From: Methanobacteriota archaeon
GTDB lineage: Archaea; Thermoplasmatota; Poseidoniia; Poseidoniales; Thalassarchaeaceae
Direction of reading: 5' to 3'
Assembly (NCBI GenBank): GCA_002685895.1
Contig: NYYK01000078.1
Span: forward strand, 3,626-19,507
Length of the DNA: 15,882 bases
Numbering within the stretch: the first letter of the stretch is position 1; each line of letters starts with the position of its first letter. The position numbers and the translations under genes are program-made. This document shows, piece by piece, positions 1 to 6,617 of the stretch. The notes below the pieces were generated by a model, which saw nothing but the letters and a program-made list of their open reading frames with translations, had not been told where the DNA came from and searched no databases.

Positions 1-1065
1 CCAAGGATTCTCAACGCTGGTTGGCCTGTAGAAGTGGATGCTGTCATACCAAGAATTGGATATTCAATTACTCATCATGGAGTTTCTTTGATAAGACAAT
101 TTGAGAGATTGGGGATTTATGTGGCAAACAGTGCTGACGGAATTAGTCACAGCAGGGACAAACTGCATGCGACACAATTGCTGACAAAAAATAGGATTCC
201 TGTTCCAACTACATGCTATGTCCGCACTTGGCAAGACGTGGAGAGAGCGTTGAATCAAGTCGGAGGAATGCCGATTGTCATCAAAGTGAGCGAGGGAACC
301 CAAGGAAGTGGAGTGTTTCTCGTTCATTCAGAAGATAGGGCTAGAGAACTAACCTACAAGTTGCTATCTGAAGGGCATCATGTCCTTGTTCAGGAATACA
401 TCGCAGAAAGTCATGGTCGCGATATTCGAGTCTTGGTAGTTGGTGGCAAGGTTATTGCCGCCATGCGAAGAATTTCTCGAGGCAATGAATTCCGTTCAAA
501 TTACCACCTAAATGGTACCGTTGAAAGAATTGACCTACCCGAAGAATATGCCAAAATCGCAACTCGGGCAGCACGGTTACTCGATCTCGATATTGCTGGT
601 GTTGACCTGTTGGAAAGCGAGAGGGGGGCTCTTGTGCTTGAAGTAAATTCATCACCAGGGCTTGAAGGTATTGAAGTCGCATCTGGAGTTAATGTAGCAG
701 GTGCAATTATCGATCACTGCATCGCTAATCAAGGCTTCAGCACTGTTAATCTTGACCAATTACTTCGTAGCCGACCCGACCACGGTGTGGTCAGCGTTTC
801 GATTTCTCGCCACCCAATTCTAAATGGGAAACAGATAGGTGATGTCTTCACTGAAATTGATGACCAATTTGTATTTGCAGTTGCTCGCGAGGGTATGCAT
901 ATCTGGAAACCAAGGCGTACTTTCACATTGAGGCGCGGAGATGAAATTGTCTGCTATGGTGAAATTGACAAAATTCATCGACAACTTGAGCCTTGGCTCA
1001 TACACTCTATCGAAGAAAATAAGTTCGGCCCAACAACGATGGAATTCAGTAGCGATTTTTTGTAA
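1..1065 (+). CDS. rimK: RimK-type ATP-grasp alpha-L-glutamate ligase with C-terminal TrkA_C-like domain (5' partial)
   Basis: The reading frame is open from base 1, so the N-terminus (about 45 residues judging from E. coli RimK) lies outside the window; the GTG at 34 is internal. The ATP-grasp ligase shows DAVIPRIG (bases 37-60), the nucleotide-binding segment IKVSEGTQGSG (280-312), the EYI...GRDIRVLVVGG stretch (394-450), FRSNYH (490-507) and the metal/ATP segment LVLEVNSSPGLEG (631-669). These match RimK, which adds glutamate to the C-terminus of ribosomal protein S6 in bacteria. Archaeal relatives glutamylate cofactors (MptN, CofF) or act in lysine/arginine synthesis (LysX), so the substrate here is open. 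After the ligase, about 70 residues (bases 781-990) look like a TrkA_C/RCK_C domain: a hydrophobic start, PILNGKQIGD, an AVAREG strand and a RRGDEIVCYGE end. Such domains sense small ligands in K+ channel subunits. The fusion is unusual; the ligase call is firm, the TrkA_C call is from pattern only. Confidence 0.87.
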   Translation, partial: PRILNAGWPVEVDAVIPRIGYSITHHGVSLIRQFERLGIYVANSADGISHSRDKLHATQLLTKNRIPVPTTCYVRTWQDVERALNQVGGMPIVIKVSEGTQGSGVFLVHSEDRARELTYKLLSEGHHVLVQEYIAESHGRDIRVLVVGGKVIAAMRRISRGNEFRSNYHLNGTVERIDLPEEYAKIATRAARLLDLDIAGVDLLESERGALVLEVNSSPGLEGIEVASGVNVAGAIIDHCIANQGFSTVNLDQLLRSRPDHGVVSVSISRHPILNGKQIGDVFTEIDDQFVFAVAREGMHIWKPRRTFTLRRGDEIVCYGEIDKIHRQLEPWLIHSIEENKFGPTTMEFSSDFL

Positions 1066-1141
1066 ACGGCATTTTCCTAACCCGTGCAAGTTGGACGGAT
1101 AATACCCCCTAGCCCGCGAAGCATTGATAGTCGAACTAGTG

Positions 1142-1210
1142 TAACCTCGCTTCCCTGCAAGGGGATGGGATAGAGCGTCACATCGTGGCGCTAACGACGA
1201 AGAGAGGTTA
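1142..1210 (+). promoter_or_regulatory. Predicted three-way-junction RNA leader covering the RBS of the Xer recombinase gene
   Basis: The 147-base gap between rimK and the recombinase gene contains a closed secondary structure. The outer stem is TAACCTC (1142-1148) with GAGGTTA (1204-1210), seven perfect pairs. Inside it are two hairpins with three-base loops: TTCCCT-GCA-AGGGGA (1151-1165, one G-U pair) and AGCGTCAC-ATC-GTGGCGCT (1174-1192, one G-U pair). The 3' strand of the outer stem contains the Shine-Dalgarno GAGG (1204-1207), five bases before the ATG at 1213, so folding would hide the ribosome binding site. A weak TATA-like GATAATA (1098-1104) would place transcription start near 1128, just ahead of the structure. 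Pairing is read from the sequence; a regulatory role, or use of the repeats as a DNA site for the recombinase, is inference. It does not fit a tRNA. Confidence 0.45.
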
Positions 1211-1212
1211 GA

Positions 1213-2265
1213 ATGTTACCGGAAAATAACGAAAATGAGCAGCCTTGGGCTGACGCTGGAGAACGACAATATCTAGAGCGTTTCAGTGATGATATTATCG
1301 GTCACGGTTTCACTTTGCCTGCTAGGCTTTCTAGACTCCGGGATATGCCACTGCTTGCCTGTTACCAACAACAATTGAAAGCCGAAAAGAAGAGTAACCA
1401 CACATCTAGGTCCTATTACATCGCTGCACGACAACTCCTAACCTCTCCACTACCTTTTGAAGAGGAGATGACCATATTAGGTGCTGAAGAAATGACAATG
1501 ATTGAAGGAGTTGGATACCTTGATCCGAACAATGGCAGACTTGATGCTTTATTGCAATCAATCTCACACTTGAAACCCGCCACAATAAATGCTCGATTGG
1601 CTGCTATCTCGCACTTTCTCAAGTGGATAGGACACTCAATCCCAGAGTGGGTTGTCCGCCCACAAAAAAGCAAGCGCCTCCCCCGCACATTGACTAATCA
1701 AGAATTAGGTTCATTACTCAATATTTGCCGGCAATCAGAAAACCCACTCGCTGAAGTTGTGGTCATTGTGTTTCTTGAGACTGGTTTACGCGTGAGTGAG
1801 TTGTGTGCACTAGACCTCTCTGATGTTGATTTGAATGACTTCTCTGCTACTGTATGGTCTGGTAAAGGTAACAAAGACCGGAAAGTACTCTTCACCAACC
1901 GAAGCAAGGAAGTGATTGAGAAATGGGTATTACACAAAAAATCACGACAAACTGAGGAACAGGAGGCGCTCTTCATCAATAGTCGCGGCCATAGATTAAC
2001 ACAACGAAATGTACAGAAGATGATGGATAGACTTGCTGATGAAGCAGAGATACCAAGAAGCAGGTTATCACCTCACACACTAAGACATAATTTCGCTACC
2101 GGCTTACTAGAGAGAGGGGCCGATATTGTTAGTATTCAACGGCTGTTGGGGCACGCTGATATCAGCTCTACACGAATCTACCTTGATATTACAGATCAAA
2201 CCTTGAGAGAGGTGTATCGAAGAGCACAAGAAACCGATATTTTCGGTGACATTGACGAACAATAA
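1213..2265 (+). CDS. xerA: XerA/XerC/D-like tyrosine recombinase
   Basis: Site-specific DNA recombinase of the Xer branch of the lambda-integrase family; in archaea XerA resolves chromosome dimers at a dif site. The SAM-like N-terminal core-binding domain spans about residues 45-140 and the catalytic domain about 155-330. Catalytic residues are visible: R193 in TGLRVSEL, K218 in GKGNKDRK, H288 and R291 in HTLRH, H314 in LLGHADISST and the nucleophile Y323 in IYLDIT. The protein is 350 residues, longer than the roughly 290 of Pyrococcus XerA; the extra length is an N-terminal leader of about 45 residues plus an expanded core-binding domain (an insert near residues 80-115). The ATG is supported by GAGG at 1204-1207. 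No tRNA gene, direct att repeat or other phage/plasmid gene is next to it, which favours a housekeeping Xer over an element integrase, though a decayed element cannot be excluded. Confidence 0.88.
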   Translation: MLPENNENEQPWADAGERQYLERFSDDIIGHGFTLPARLSRLRDMPLLACYQQQLKAEKKSNHTSRSYYIAARQLLTSPLPFEEEMTILGAEEMTMIEGVGYLDPNNGRLDALLQSISHLKPATINARLAAISHFLKWIGHSIPEWVVRPQKSKRLPRTLTNQELGSLLNICRQSENPLAEVVVIVFLETGLRVSELCALDLSDVDLNDFSATVWSGKGNKDRKVLFTNRSKEVIEKWVLHKKSRQTEEQEALFINSRGHRLTQRNVQKMMDRLADEAEIPRSRLSPHTLRHNFATGLLERGADIVSIQRLLGHADISSTRIYLDITDQTLREVYRRAQETDIFGDIDEQ

Positions 2266-2273
2266 TTGTTTAC

Positions 2274-2459
2274 TCACTTGTTTTTCTTCGTTGCCCTACG
2301 ATTCACTTTTTCTGGCCCCTTCCATTCTTTCTCAGGTCTCACATCATTACCTAAATGTCCAGCAATAGGGCAAAACTTGCCGGAACGACACCTAGAGCAG
2401 TTGTCATGATGAGGTAATTCAACTGTCTTTCGCAAGCGACCATACTTACGTCTCGGCAC
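2274..2459 (-). CDS. Small basic Cys-rich protein, possible zinc binder
   Basis: A 61-residue frame that starts with GTG and ends nine bases from the convergent recombinase stop. It is strongly basic at both ends (RRKYGRLRK near the start, RRATKKNK at the end) and carries C21, C24, C30 and H35 in the centre, with H17 and H18 just before, an arrangement that could hold one zinc ion. An in-frame TGA lies a few codons upstream, so GTG at 2459 is the only plausible long start; there is no clear Shine-Dalgarno. It follows the histone-like gene on the same strand after 39 bases and may be its operon partner. I do not recognise the family. The case for a real gene is the tight fit between neighbours, the Cys/His pattern and the lack of any overlapping better frame; it could be chance. 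Confidence 0.45.
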   Translation of the reverse strand: MPRRKYGRLRKTVELPHHDNCSRCRSGKFCPIAGHLGNDVRPEKEWKGPEKVNRRATKKNK

Positions 2460-2462
2460 ACC

Positions 2463-2475
2463 CTGTCAACGACAG
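2463..2475 (-). other. Small perfect hairpin between histone-like gene and Cys-rich ORF
   Basis: CTGTC (2463-2467) and GACAG (2471-2475) form a five-pair stem with a three-base loop, ending three bases before the GTG of the downstream ORF. It could affect translation or mark an RNA end between the two minus-strand genes. Short enough to be chance. Confidence 0.25.
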
Positions 2476-2498
2476 CAGAGAGTCAATGAAGATGTTGC

Positions 2499-3182
2499 TT
2501 ATGAATTAAGGAATTCTCTTGCCCAAGCATACTCTTCAACGGTAGATGGGCTTGCACCTTCAATCCAACGCTTGTGGAATGATTTCTTGCGCTTGTCGGC
2601 TGTGCTTTTTGCTCCGCGACTTTCCTTCACTGCTTTTTTCATCACTTTGGATCTATCTGATTTTGCATCAATGTGAGAGGCTCCTGTTGAATGTGTGGAA
2701 CACGATCTTAATTTGTCAGACAAATTTGAATCTACTTGGTCACTAGCGAGAACTAGTCCAGGGCGTCTCTTTGCATCACGGGCCGCAGCTTCTGCTGCTG
2801 CGGCGGCTTCTGCTGCTGTAGCGGCTTCCGCTGCTTTTTTCTTGGCTGCACGTGTTGCGGCTGCTTTCTTCGCTGAAGCTTTCTTCTTGGCTGCTTTCTC
2901 CGCTGCGGCTGCTGCTTCTTTTTTAGCGGCAATAGTAGCGGCTCTTTTAGCGGCTGCAAGTTTTTTCTTTGCCGCGGCTTCAGCCTCAGCTGCAGCTTTT
3001 GCCTTTGCTGCAGCATTCTTCTTACGAGTTGCCGCAGCCTTCTTCTTTGTTGCTTCCTTCTTTGCTGCCGCTTCTGCTTCTGCTGCAGCTTTTGCCTTTG
3101 CTGCAGCATTCTTCTTACGAGTTGCTGCTGCTTTTTTAGCGGCTTCAGATTTCTTCTTGGCCGCCCCCGACTTCTTCGCCAT
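2499..3182 (-). CDS. Lys/Ala-rich histone-H1-like (AlgP/Hc-like) DNA-binding protein
   Basis: The 227-residue protein is almost only Ala, Lys, Glu and Arg in residues 1-140, with KKAAATRKKN and AAAKAKAAAEAEAAAKK blocks, followed by a more ordinary polar tail (141-227) ending in a mixed segment with several Trp and Phe (KKSFHKRWIEG, EEYAWAREFLNS). This composition is that of histone-H1 C-terminal tails, chlamydial Hc proteins and Pseudomonas AlgP, which bind and compact DNA non-specifically; nucleoid binding is inferred by that analogy. Residues 16-42 are repeated exactly at 47-73 (period 31). The C-terminal segment is the part most likely to carry a specific function. The ATG at 3182 gives the usual MAKK start. 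An AT-rich element GAATAAAAGA on this strand (about 3201-3210) lies 24 bases ahead, which would fit a leaderless transcript. The opposite-strand Ala/Phe frame is its mirror image. Confidence 0.75.
   Translation of the reverse strand: MAKKSGAAKKKSEAAKKAAATRKKNAAAKAKAAAEAEAAAKKEATKKKAAATRKKNAAAKAKAAAEAEAAAKKKLAAAKRAATIAAKKEAAAAAEKAAKKKASAKKAAATRAAKKKAAEAATAAEAAAAAEAAARDAKRRPGLVLASDQVDSNLSDKLRSCSTHSTGASHIDAKSDRSKVMKKAVKESRGAKSTADKRKKSFHKRWIEGASPSTVEEYAWAREFLNS
2964..3137 (-). repeat. Tandem 93-base repeat inside the histone-like gene
   Basis: Two in-frame copies of a 31-codon unit. The block at 2989-3032 is identical to 3082-3125 (44 bases), exactly 93 bases apart, and the encoded residues 16-42 and 47-73 are the same although flanking codons differ silently. 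The near-perfect DNA identity in the middle points to recent duplication or to recombination between copies, so copy number may vary between strains. Confidence 0.85.
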
Positions 3183-3333
3183 AATGCGCTACGGAGCGTG
3201 TCTTTTATTCAGCCTTACGATTGAAAACTATCCTCAACCTAATGAAAAAGGTGCATTTCTTCTCAATCAAACCTATCATAGAGAAGCAACAATGATGCTT
3301 AAGGAGTCGCCCCCAACAACATGAGGGAGTAGA
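3183..3333. promoter_or_regulatory. Divergent intergenic region
   Basis: This 151-base gap must hold promoters for the minus-strand histone-like gene and the plus-strand unknown gene. The left part has the AT-rich GAATAAAAGA (minus strand, about 3201-3210) and a short CGCT-loop-AGCG stem (3187-3198). The right part has a TATA-like CTATCATA near 3275-3283 and a Shine-Dalgarno GGGAG at 3325-3329 before the GTG at 3334. No RNA gene or strong repeat is seen. Confidence 0.35.
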
Positions 3334-4320
3334 GTGGAAGGGGGTTCTGTGGTTGGCGTTAACGCAACACATAGCCACCTTTGGTGTCAAGTCAAGCGCG
3401 GAAAACCTGAGATGAAAATTGATTCCGACAATAGACTTCGCCACATGAACTGGCCAGAAGGAGTATCGACACTATTCCTAGGGGATCTTGCAGATGCACT
3501 ATTACGCTGCTTTGGAGCACATGAGCCACCGATACTGACACAACCACCAGGATTTGACCAACAGAAGTGGACAATGGTGGTGAAAGATTCGACAATGCGT
3601 GTTGAGGTGAAAAGCCGATCATACTGGGGCTTTGGATTATTCGATTCCTGTTTTCTCAACGAGTTGATTATTGATGGGCCACTTGAAAGAAGGGCGCGGT
3701 TTATTTTTGACTTGGTGGCATCATTGGGTCGCAACCCATGGGAACCATCCTTTGGAATAATGTGGCGAAAAGCGACAAAAGCATCAGGCAACGAGCATCG
3801 TGAAGCGTGGGGAGGGCTTGTCAAGTACGCTAGAGAGCAGATGAATGAAGAGGCTCACAAATATGTTCAACGACTAGAGGAACTTGAGGGGAAGTTCGAT
3901 GAATTTGCTGAAGAGGGATTCAATAATTGGAATCTAAGCGCTGCCAAAGATTCTGTTGAAGAAGCGCGAAAGCAGATTGAGATGGCACGCAATGCCCTTC
4001 ACGATAACAACGCTGCTGCATTTGAAAGGGCTTTGGCTCGAGCAGAAGCGGCTTTGATTGAGGCAGACCCTACTACCGAAGTTACCCGCACACCTTTCCA
4101 AGAAGCAGACGACTTGTTGCTGGAATCGGCTCTTGAAATCGACGAAGAAATGCTTGAGGAACAGATACTTGTTCACGAAGAATTGCCTGAAGATGTGGAA
4201 CGCATACCTGTTGAGGTTGGAACGGCTACTGCAGATGTAACTGCAGATGACCTTCTAGATGGATTAGATGACGAACCAGTGGATGAGATTCCATTTGTCG
4301 ATCTCACTGAATCAGAGTGA
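3334..4320 (+). CDS. Unknown protein with helical middle and acidic tail
   Basis: A 328-residue protein I do not recognise. Residues 27-150 look globular, with aromatic stretches (MNWPEGVSTLFLGDLADALL, SRSYWGFGLFDSCFLNELI, GRNPWEPSFGIMWRK). Residues 160-240 are predicted helical and probably coiled-coil (EEAHKYVQRLEELEGKFDEF, EEARKQIEMARNAL, ERALARAEAALIEA). Residues 255-328 are strongly acidic and likely disordered. There is no signal peptide or membrane segment, so it is probably cytoplasmic. The GTG at 3334 has GGGAG five to eight bases ahead; an in-frame ATG at 3412 (MKIDSDNRL) has no clear ribosome site but starts just where the globular part begins, so the first 26 residues are uncertain. 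The stop lies four bases from the convergent Sec61-beta stop. The long acidic tail next to a very basic histone-like gene is suggestive only. Confidence 0.75.
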   Translation: MEGGSVVGVNATHSHLWCQVKRGKPEMKIDSDNRLRHMNWPEGVSTLFLGDLADALLRCFGAHEPPILTQPPGFDQQKWTMVVKDSTMRVEVKSRSYWGFGLFDSCFLNELIIDGPLERRARFIFDLVASLGRNPWEPSFGIMWRKATKASGNEHREAWGGLVKYAREQMNEEAHKYVQRLEELEGKFDEFAEEGFNNWNLSAAKDSVEEARKQIEMARNALHDNNAAAFERALARAEAALIEADPTTEVTRTPFQEADDLLLESALEIDEEMLEEQILVHEELPEDVERIPVEVGTATADVTADDLLDGLDDEPVDEIPFVDLTESE

Positions 4321-4324
4321 GAAA

Positions 4325-4543
4325 TCAACCAAAGAGGTTGTCCCACATCCACATCCAGGTGTTATCCCATTGTGTAGGTTGGTTGGCGATATAGACAACC
4401 ACTGAGAAAACGATGCAGACGGTGTAAATCATGCCCTTGCTAATTTGCCAAGCCTCTTCAGACTCTTCATCGAAGTAGCGAATCAAACCAGCGGCTTGCT
4501 GGATATTCGGCCCCTTGGACTTCTTGTCTTTCTTGACTGCCAT
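4325..4543 (-). CDS. secG: Preprotein translocase subunit Sec61-beta (SecG-like)
   Basis: A 72-residue single-span membrane protein. The N-terminal part is basic (MAVKKDKKSKGPN), followed by the hallmark QQAAGLIRYFDEE (residues 15-27), which matches the archaeal Sec61-beta signature GAGL-[IM]-R-[FY]-[FWY]-[DE]-E-E, and one transmembrane helix at about residues 37-53. In the archaeal SecYE-beta translocon this subunit lies beside SecY and is not essential for pore formation. The family usually ends soon after the helix; here 19 residues follow, with a Trp/Met/Asp-rich tail (WDNTWMWMWDNLFG) that would lie outside the cell if the usual orientation holds. A TATA-like element lies about 28 bases before the ATG, so the transcript may be leaderless. 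It is convergent with the unknown gene to its left and downstream of the 145-residue gene on the same strand. Confidence 0.8.
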   Translation of the reverse strand: MAVKKDKKSKGPNIQQAAGLIRYFDEESEEAWQISKGMIYTVCIVFSVVVYIANQPTQWDNTWMWMWDNLFG

Positions 4544-4567
4544 GCAAAACGCCCGACCTGCCTCGCC

Positions 4568-4575
4568 TATATGAA
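4568..4575 (-). promoter_or_regulatory. secG: TATA-like element before Sec61-beta
   Basis: On the minus strand this reads TTCATATA, centred about 28 bases before the ATG at 4543. Archaeal TATA boxes sit about 25-28 bases before transcription start, so the message would begin at or next to the start codon, in keeping with the weak Shine-Dalgarno. Confidence 0.4.
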
Positions 4576-4596
4576 CACGACGAATGTGTCTTTAAT

Positions 4597-5034
4597 TCAA
4601 GGATCAATGGTTTCTACCAATACACAACCATCGCTGAATTCAACAATTCTTGCTGCACAATCCATTGCCTCATTGAGGTTCTTTGTCTCAAACAAGACCT
4701 TGCGCGTGCCTGCACTAGTTTGCAGAACAACCCGATGGCCCAGTTCATTCAAAGTCTCTTCATCTACTGTTTGGTAAACCCAATCATCTTCCTCTACCTC
4801 AAGTTGTGCCTCAACTGGAACTAAAGGACCCTGCTCAACTTGACTGTCAAGAGCTCGCTCATGAATTTCTTTGAATCGGTTTCGAAGTTCTTTGGTTTCC
4901 TCGATATTCTGAGTAGTTAGATCTGCTCGTGCTCTTGCAGCCTTGAACGCCTCTCTATTCGCTTTCGCCAATGTACTTATTCTCCTCTGCCGCTTTACAG
5001 CAGGCTTGCTATCATCTTTCATTTCGCATCCCAT
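4597..5034 (-). CDS. Unknown 145-residue protein
   Basis: A soluble protein I do not recognise. Residues 10-65 are basic and helical (VKRQRRISTLAKANREAFKA, then KELRNRFKEIHERAL), possibly a coiled coil or nucleic-acid-binding arm. Residues 66-85 are an acidic linker. Residues 86-145 look like a small alpha/beta domain (VYQTVDEETLNELGHRVVLQ, RKVLFETKNLNEAMDCAARIV, CVLVETIDP). The start at 5034 is fixed by a perfect GGAGGT on this strand at 5041-5046, six bases ahead, in preference to the second in-frame ATG at 5022. It lies between a polytopic membrane protein gene upstream and Sec61-beta downstream on the same strand, with 53 bases to Sec61-beta. No function is claimed. Confidence 0.75.
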   Translation of the reverse strand: MGCEMKDDSKPAVKRQRRISTLAKANREAFKAARARADLTTQNIEETKELRNRFKEIHERALDSQVEQGPLVPVEAQLEVEEDDWVYQTVDEETLNELGHRVVLQTSAGTRKVLFETKNLNEAMDCAARIVEFSDGCVLVETIDP

Positions 5035-5040
5035 CTAGCT

Positions 5041-5046
5041 ACCTCC
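5041..5046 (-). promoter_or_regulatory. Strong Shine-Dalgarno for the 145-residue gene
   Basis: Reads GGAGGT on the minus strand, six bases before the ATG at 5034. It decides the first of two close in-frame ATG codons. Further upstream, GGTTATAGC (minus strand, 5084-5092) is a weak TATA candidate that would give a leader of about 27 bases. Confidence 0.65.
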
Positions 5047-5133
5047 CAAAAGCAGGCAACTGAGATGCAGGCGCACTGTCGGTGCTATAACCGTTGCAGG
5101 TGACAATTAGGTGAAAATGTCGGTTTCCCAACC

Positions 5134-6588
5134 TTATTCTTCTTCACCAAAATCACTAATTTTACCTATTGGTTTGGCAAAGACTAGAGCAGAAGTTGGA
5201 ACTACGATAGCAGCAATCACACCGCCGATAAAACCGAAGTAGGAACCTTCCATAGCAAGGTGGAATCCGTACAAGGACAAGAAACTCATAATGAGAATTA
5301 TTGCTGATTCAAATCCTCTACGTTGAGTAGAAAGATTTGCTCTACGTTCTAAATGAGTTCCCAGTAGAGGCAAGGCAGTCATTGAAATAAACAGACCTGG
5401 CACAAGAGCGGCGGTCAATGGCTCTCTAATGGTAAAGAACGGAATTACTAGTGTCATCCCCAAGAAGAAGCCCCATGCTTCAGGACGAGGACGGGCATCA
5501 AGGCCTGCCATCGGCAACAGGGAGCCAAATAATCCCGCAACAGCAAGTGGAAGCATTAGAGTTAGAGAGAGCCAGATAGCAGATGACAAACTAGAGATGT
5601 TAGGAAGTGGTTCTAGAATTATTATGCCTGATAACAAGGTGAAGAAGAATGTGTGGCAATAGATGTGTAGTAAACCAATCCATCGCCGTTCCCGTGCTTG
5701 ACCCCTCGTCGCGTGTACGCGTGTGAGAAGGAAAATGAAAAATGGCCAGCCAAGTAGAAGTATTGCTAATGATGCGCAAAGTGCTAAAGTCGCTTCATTG
5801 CCAAGTGCTACTGATTGAGAGAAAAGTAACCATTCCCCCGAATTGGGTAGAATACCTTGGAAGGCAAGAAGGGGGGCGATAGTAAGTATGCCTGCAAGTA
5901 CTACCTGATTGATTTGCTTCAAAATGTCAATATTTTGTTGGGCCAATCTAGAAGTTAAGTGAACCCAAACTGCCATTGATGATCCCGAAAGCATCAGAAA
6001 AATGGCATTGCTAGGTGAGAGAAGAATGGCTTCTCCAATTGATAGTGGTTGAGAATAAACTGCAAAAGAATTGGATGACATGAAGGCTAGAAGCATGAAT
6101 GGCCAGAGCAGCCCGTGAAAACGGAGAGTTGTTGCTCTTTGATTAGATTTAATCTCACCATCCAAAAGAGAATTGTCAAAACCGCACCAATATTCACAGA
6201 TAATTGAACTTAGAGAAAAGAATAACGGGATTGCCAGCCATGGAGCACCTTCGGAGAAGAGGCTGGCTTGAACACGCTGCCAAACTGAGAAATTCTCTGC
6301 ACCATAATTTGCTACGTGGGCGCGAGTTAGGTCTAGAGTATAATGAGACCAAATTAGATCTATCATCACGATTCCAAGAAATATCAGTGGAAGTAGGGTG
6401 AGCATACGGTCGAGCAAACGGAATTTCTCAATATCCGCTGATTGACTACGGGATAATTCACGAAGCCACCAAGGAGCAGTCCATTGCAGTAGAGACCATA
6501 GTAGAATGATTGTCAGTAAAGTCGCTGAAAGACTGAATGCGTCGCCGCCACCCACTGCCATAATGACTCGGATAGAGGGGTGGCTCAT
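5134..6588 (-). CDS. Unknown polytopic membrane protein (about 12-13 spans)
   Basis: A 484-residue integral membrane protein with hydrophobic segments at about residues 16-36, 60-80, 114-132, 157-177, 186-208, 227-247, 262-288, 305-325, 334-358, 371-386, 390-408, 427-445 and 450-470. Soluble loops are short; the longest lie at about 37-58, 81-112 (DLTRAHVANYGAENFSVWQR) and 289-304, the last rich in Arg (TRVHATRGQARERRW). I see no transporter signature that names a family. The start may be the ATG at 6588 or the in-frame ATG at 6561 (MAVGGGDAF), which begins immediately before the first span; neither has a clear Shine-Dalgarno. The 5' end is only 29 bases from the divergent methyltransferase gene, so the later start would leave more room for promoters. 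A membrane role is firm, transport is a guess. Confidence 0.8.
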   Translation of the reverse strand: MSHPSIRVIMAVGGGDAFSLSATLLTIILLWSLLQWTAPWWLRELSRSQSADIEKFRLLDRMLTLLPLIFLGIVMIDLIWSHYTLDLTRAHVANYGAENFSVWQRVQASLFSEGAPWLAIPLFFSLSSIICEYWCGFDNSLLDGEIKSNQRATTLRFHGLLWPFMLLAFMSSNSFAVYSQPLSIGEAILLSPSNAIFLMLSGSSMAVWVHLTSRLAQQNIDILKQINQVVLAGILTIAPLLAFQGILPNSGEWLLFSQSVALGNEATLALCASLAILLLGWPFFIFLLTRVHATRGQARERRWIGLLHIYCHTFFFTLLSGIIILEPLPNISSLSSAIWLSLTLMLPLAVAGLFGSLLPMAGLDARPRPEAWGFFLGMTLVIPFFTIREPLTAALVPGLFISMTALPLLGTHLERRANLSTQRRGFESAIILIMSFLSLYGFHLAMEGSYFGFIGGVIAAIVVPTSALVFAKPIGKISDFGEEE

Positions 6589-6617
6589 GGGGTTAGCGCA
6601 CCCACAATCCTTGAGAG

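Noticed and set aside
1120..1200. Possible tRNA or tRNA-like gene
   Set aside because: The hairpins have three-base loops and wrong arm lengths, and there is no T-loop GTTCGA consensus or acceptor stem.
1213..2265. Recombinase as integrase of a mobile element
   Set aside because: No tRNA target, att direct repeats, or phage/plasmid genes nearby; neighbours look like core genes.
2753..3109. Minus-strand Gln/Arg/Lys-rich frame inside the histone-like gene
   Set aside because: Frame-shifted reading of the same low-complexity DNA; the MAKK frame has a proper start and a non-repetitive tail.
2695..3324. Long plus-strand Ala/Phe-rich frame opposite the histone-like gene
   Set aside because: It mirrors the low-complexity Lys/Ala codons of the minus-strand gene; the repetitive Ala/Phe content has no membrane-protein logic and no ribosome site.
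3205..3444. Minus-strand 79-residue frame across the divergent region
   Set aside because: Overlaps the start of the plus-strand gene and the promoter region; its Cys residues show no ordered spacing.
4445..4777. Plus-strand 110-residue frame across the Sec61-beta gene
   Set aside because: Overlaps two well-supported minus-strand genes and shows no domain or ribosome site.
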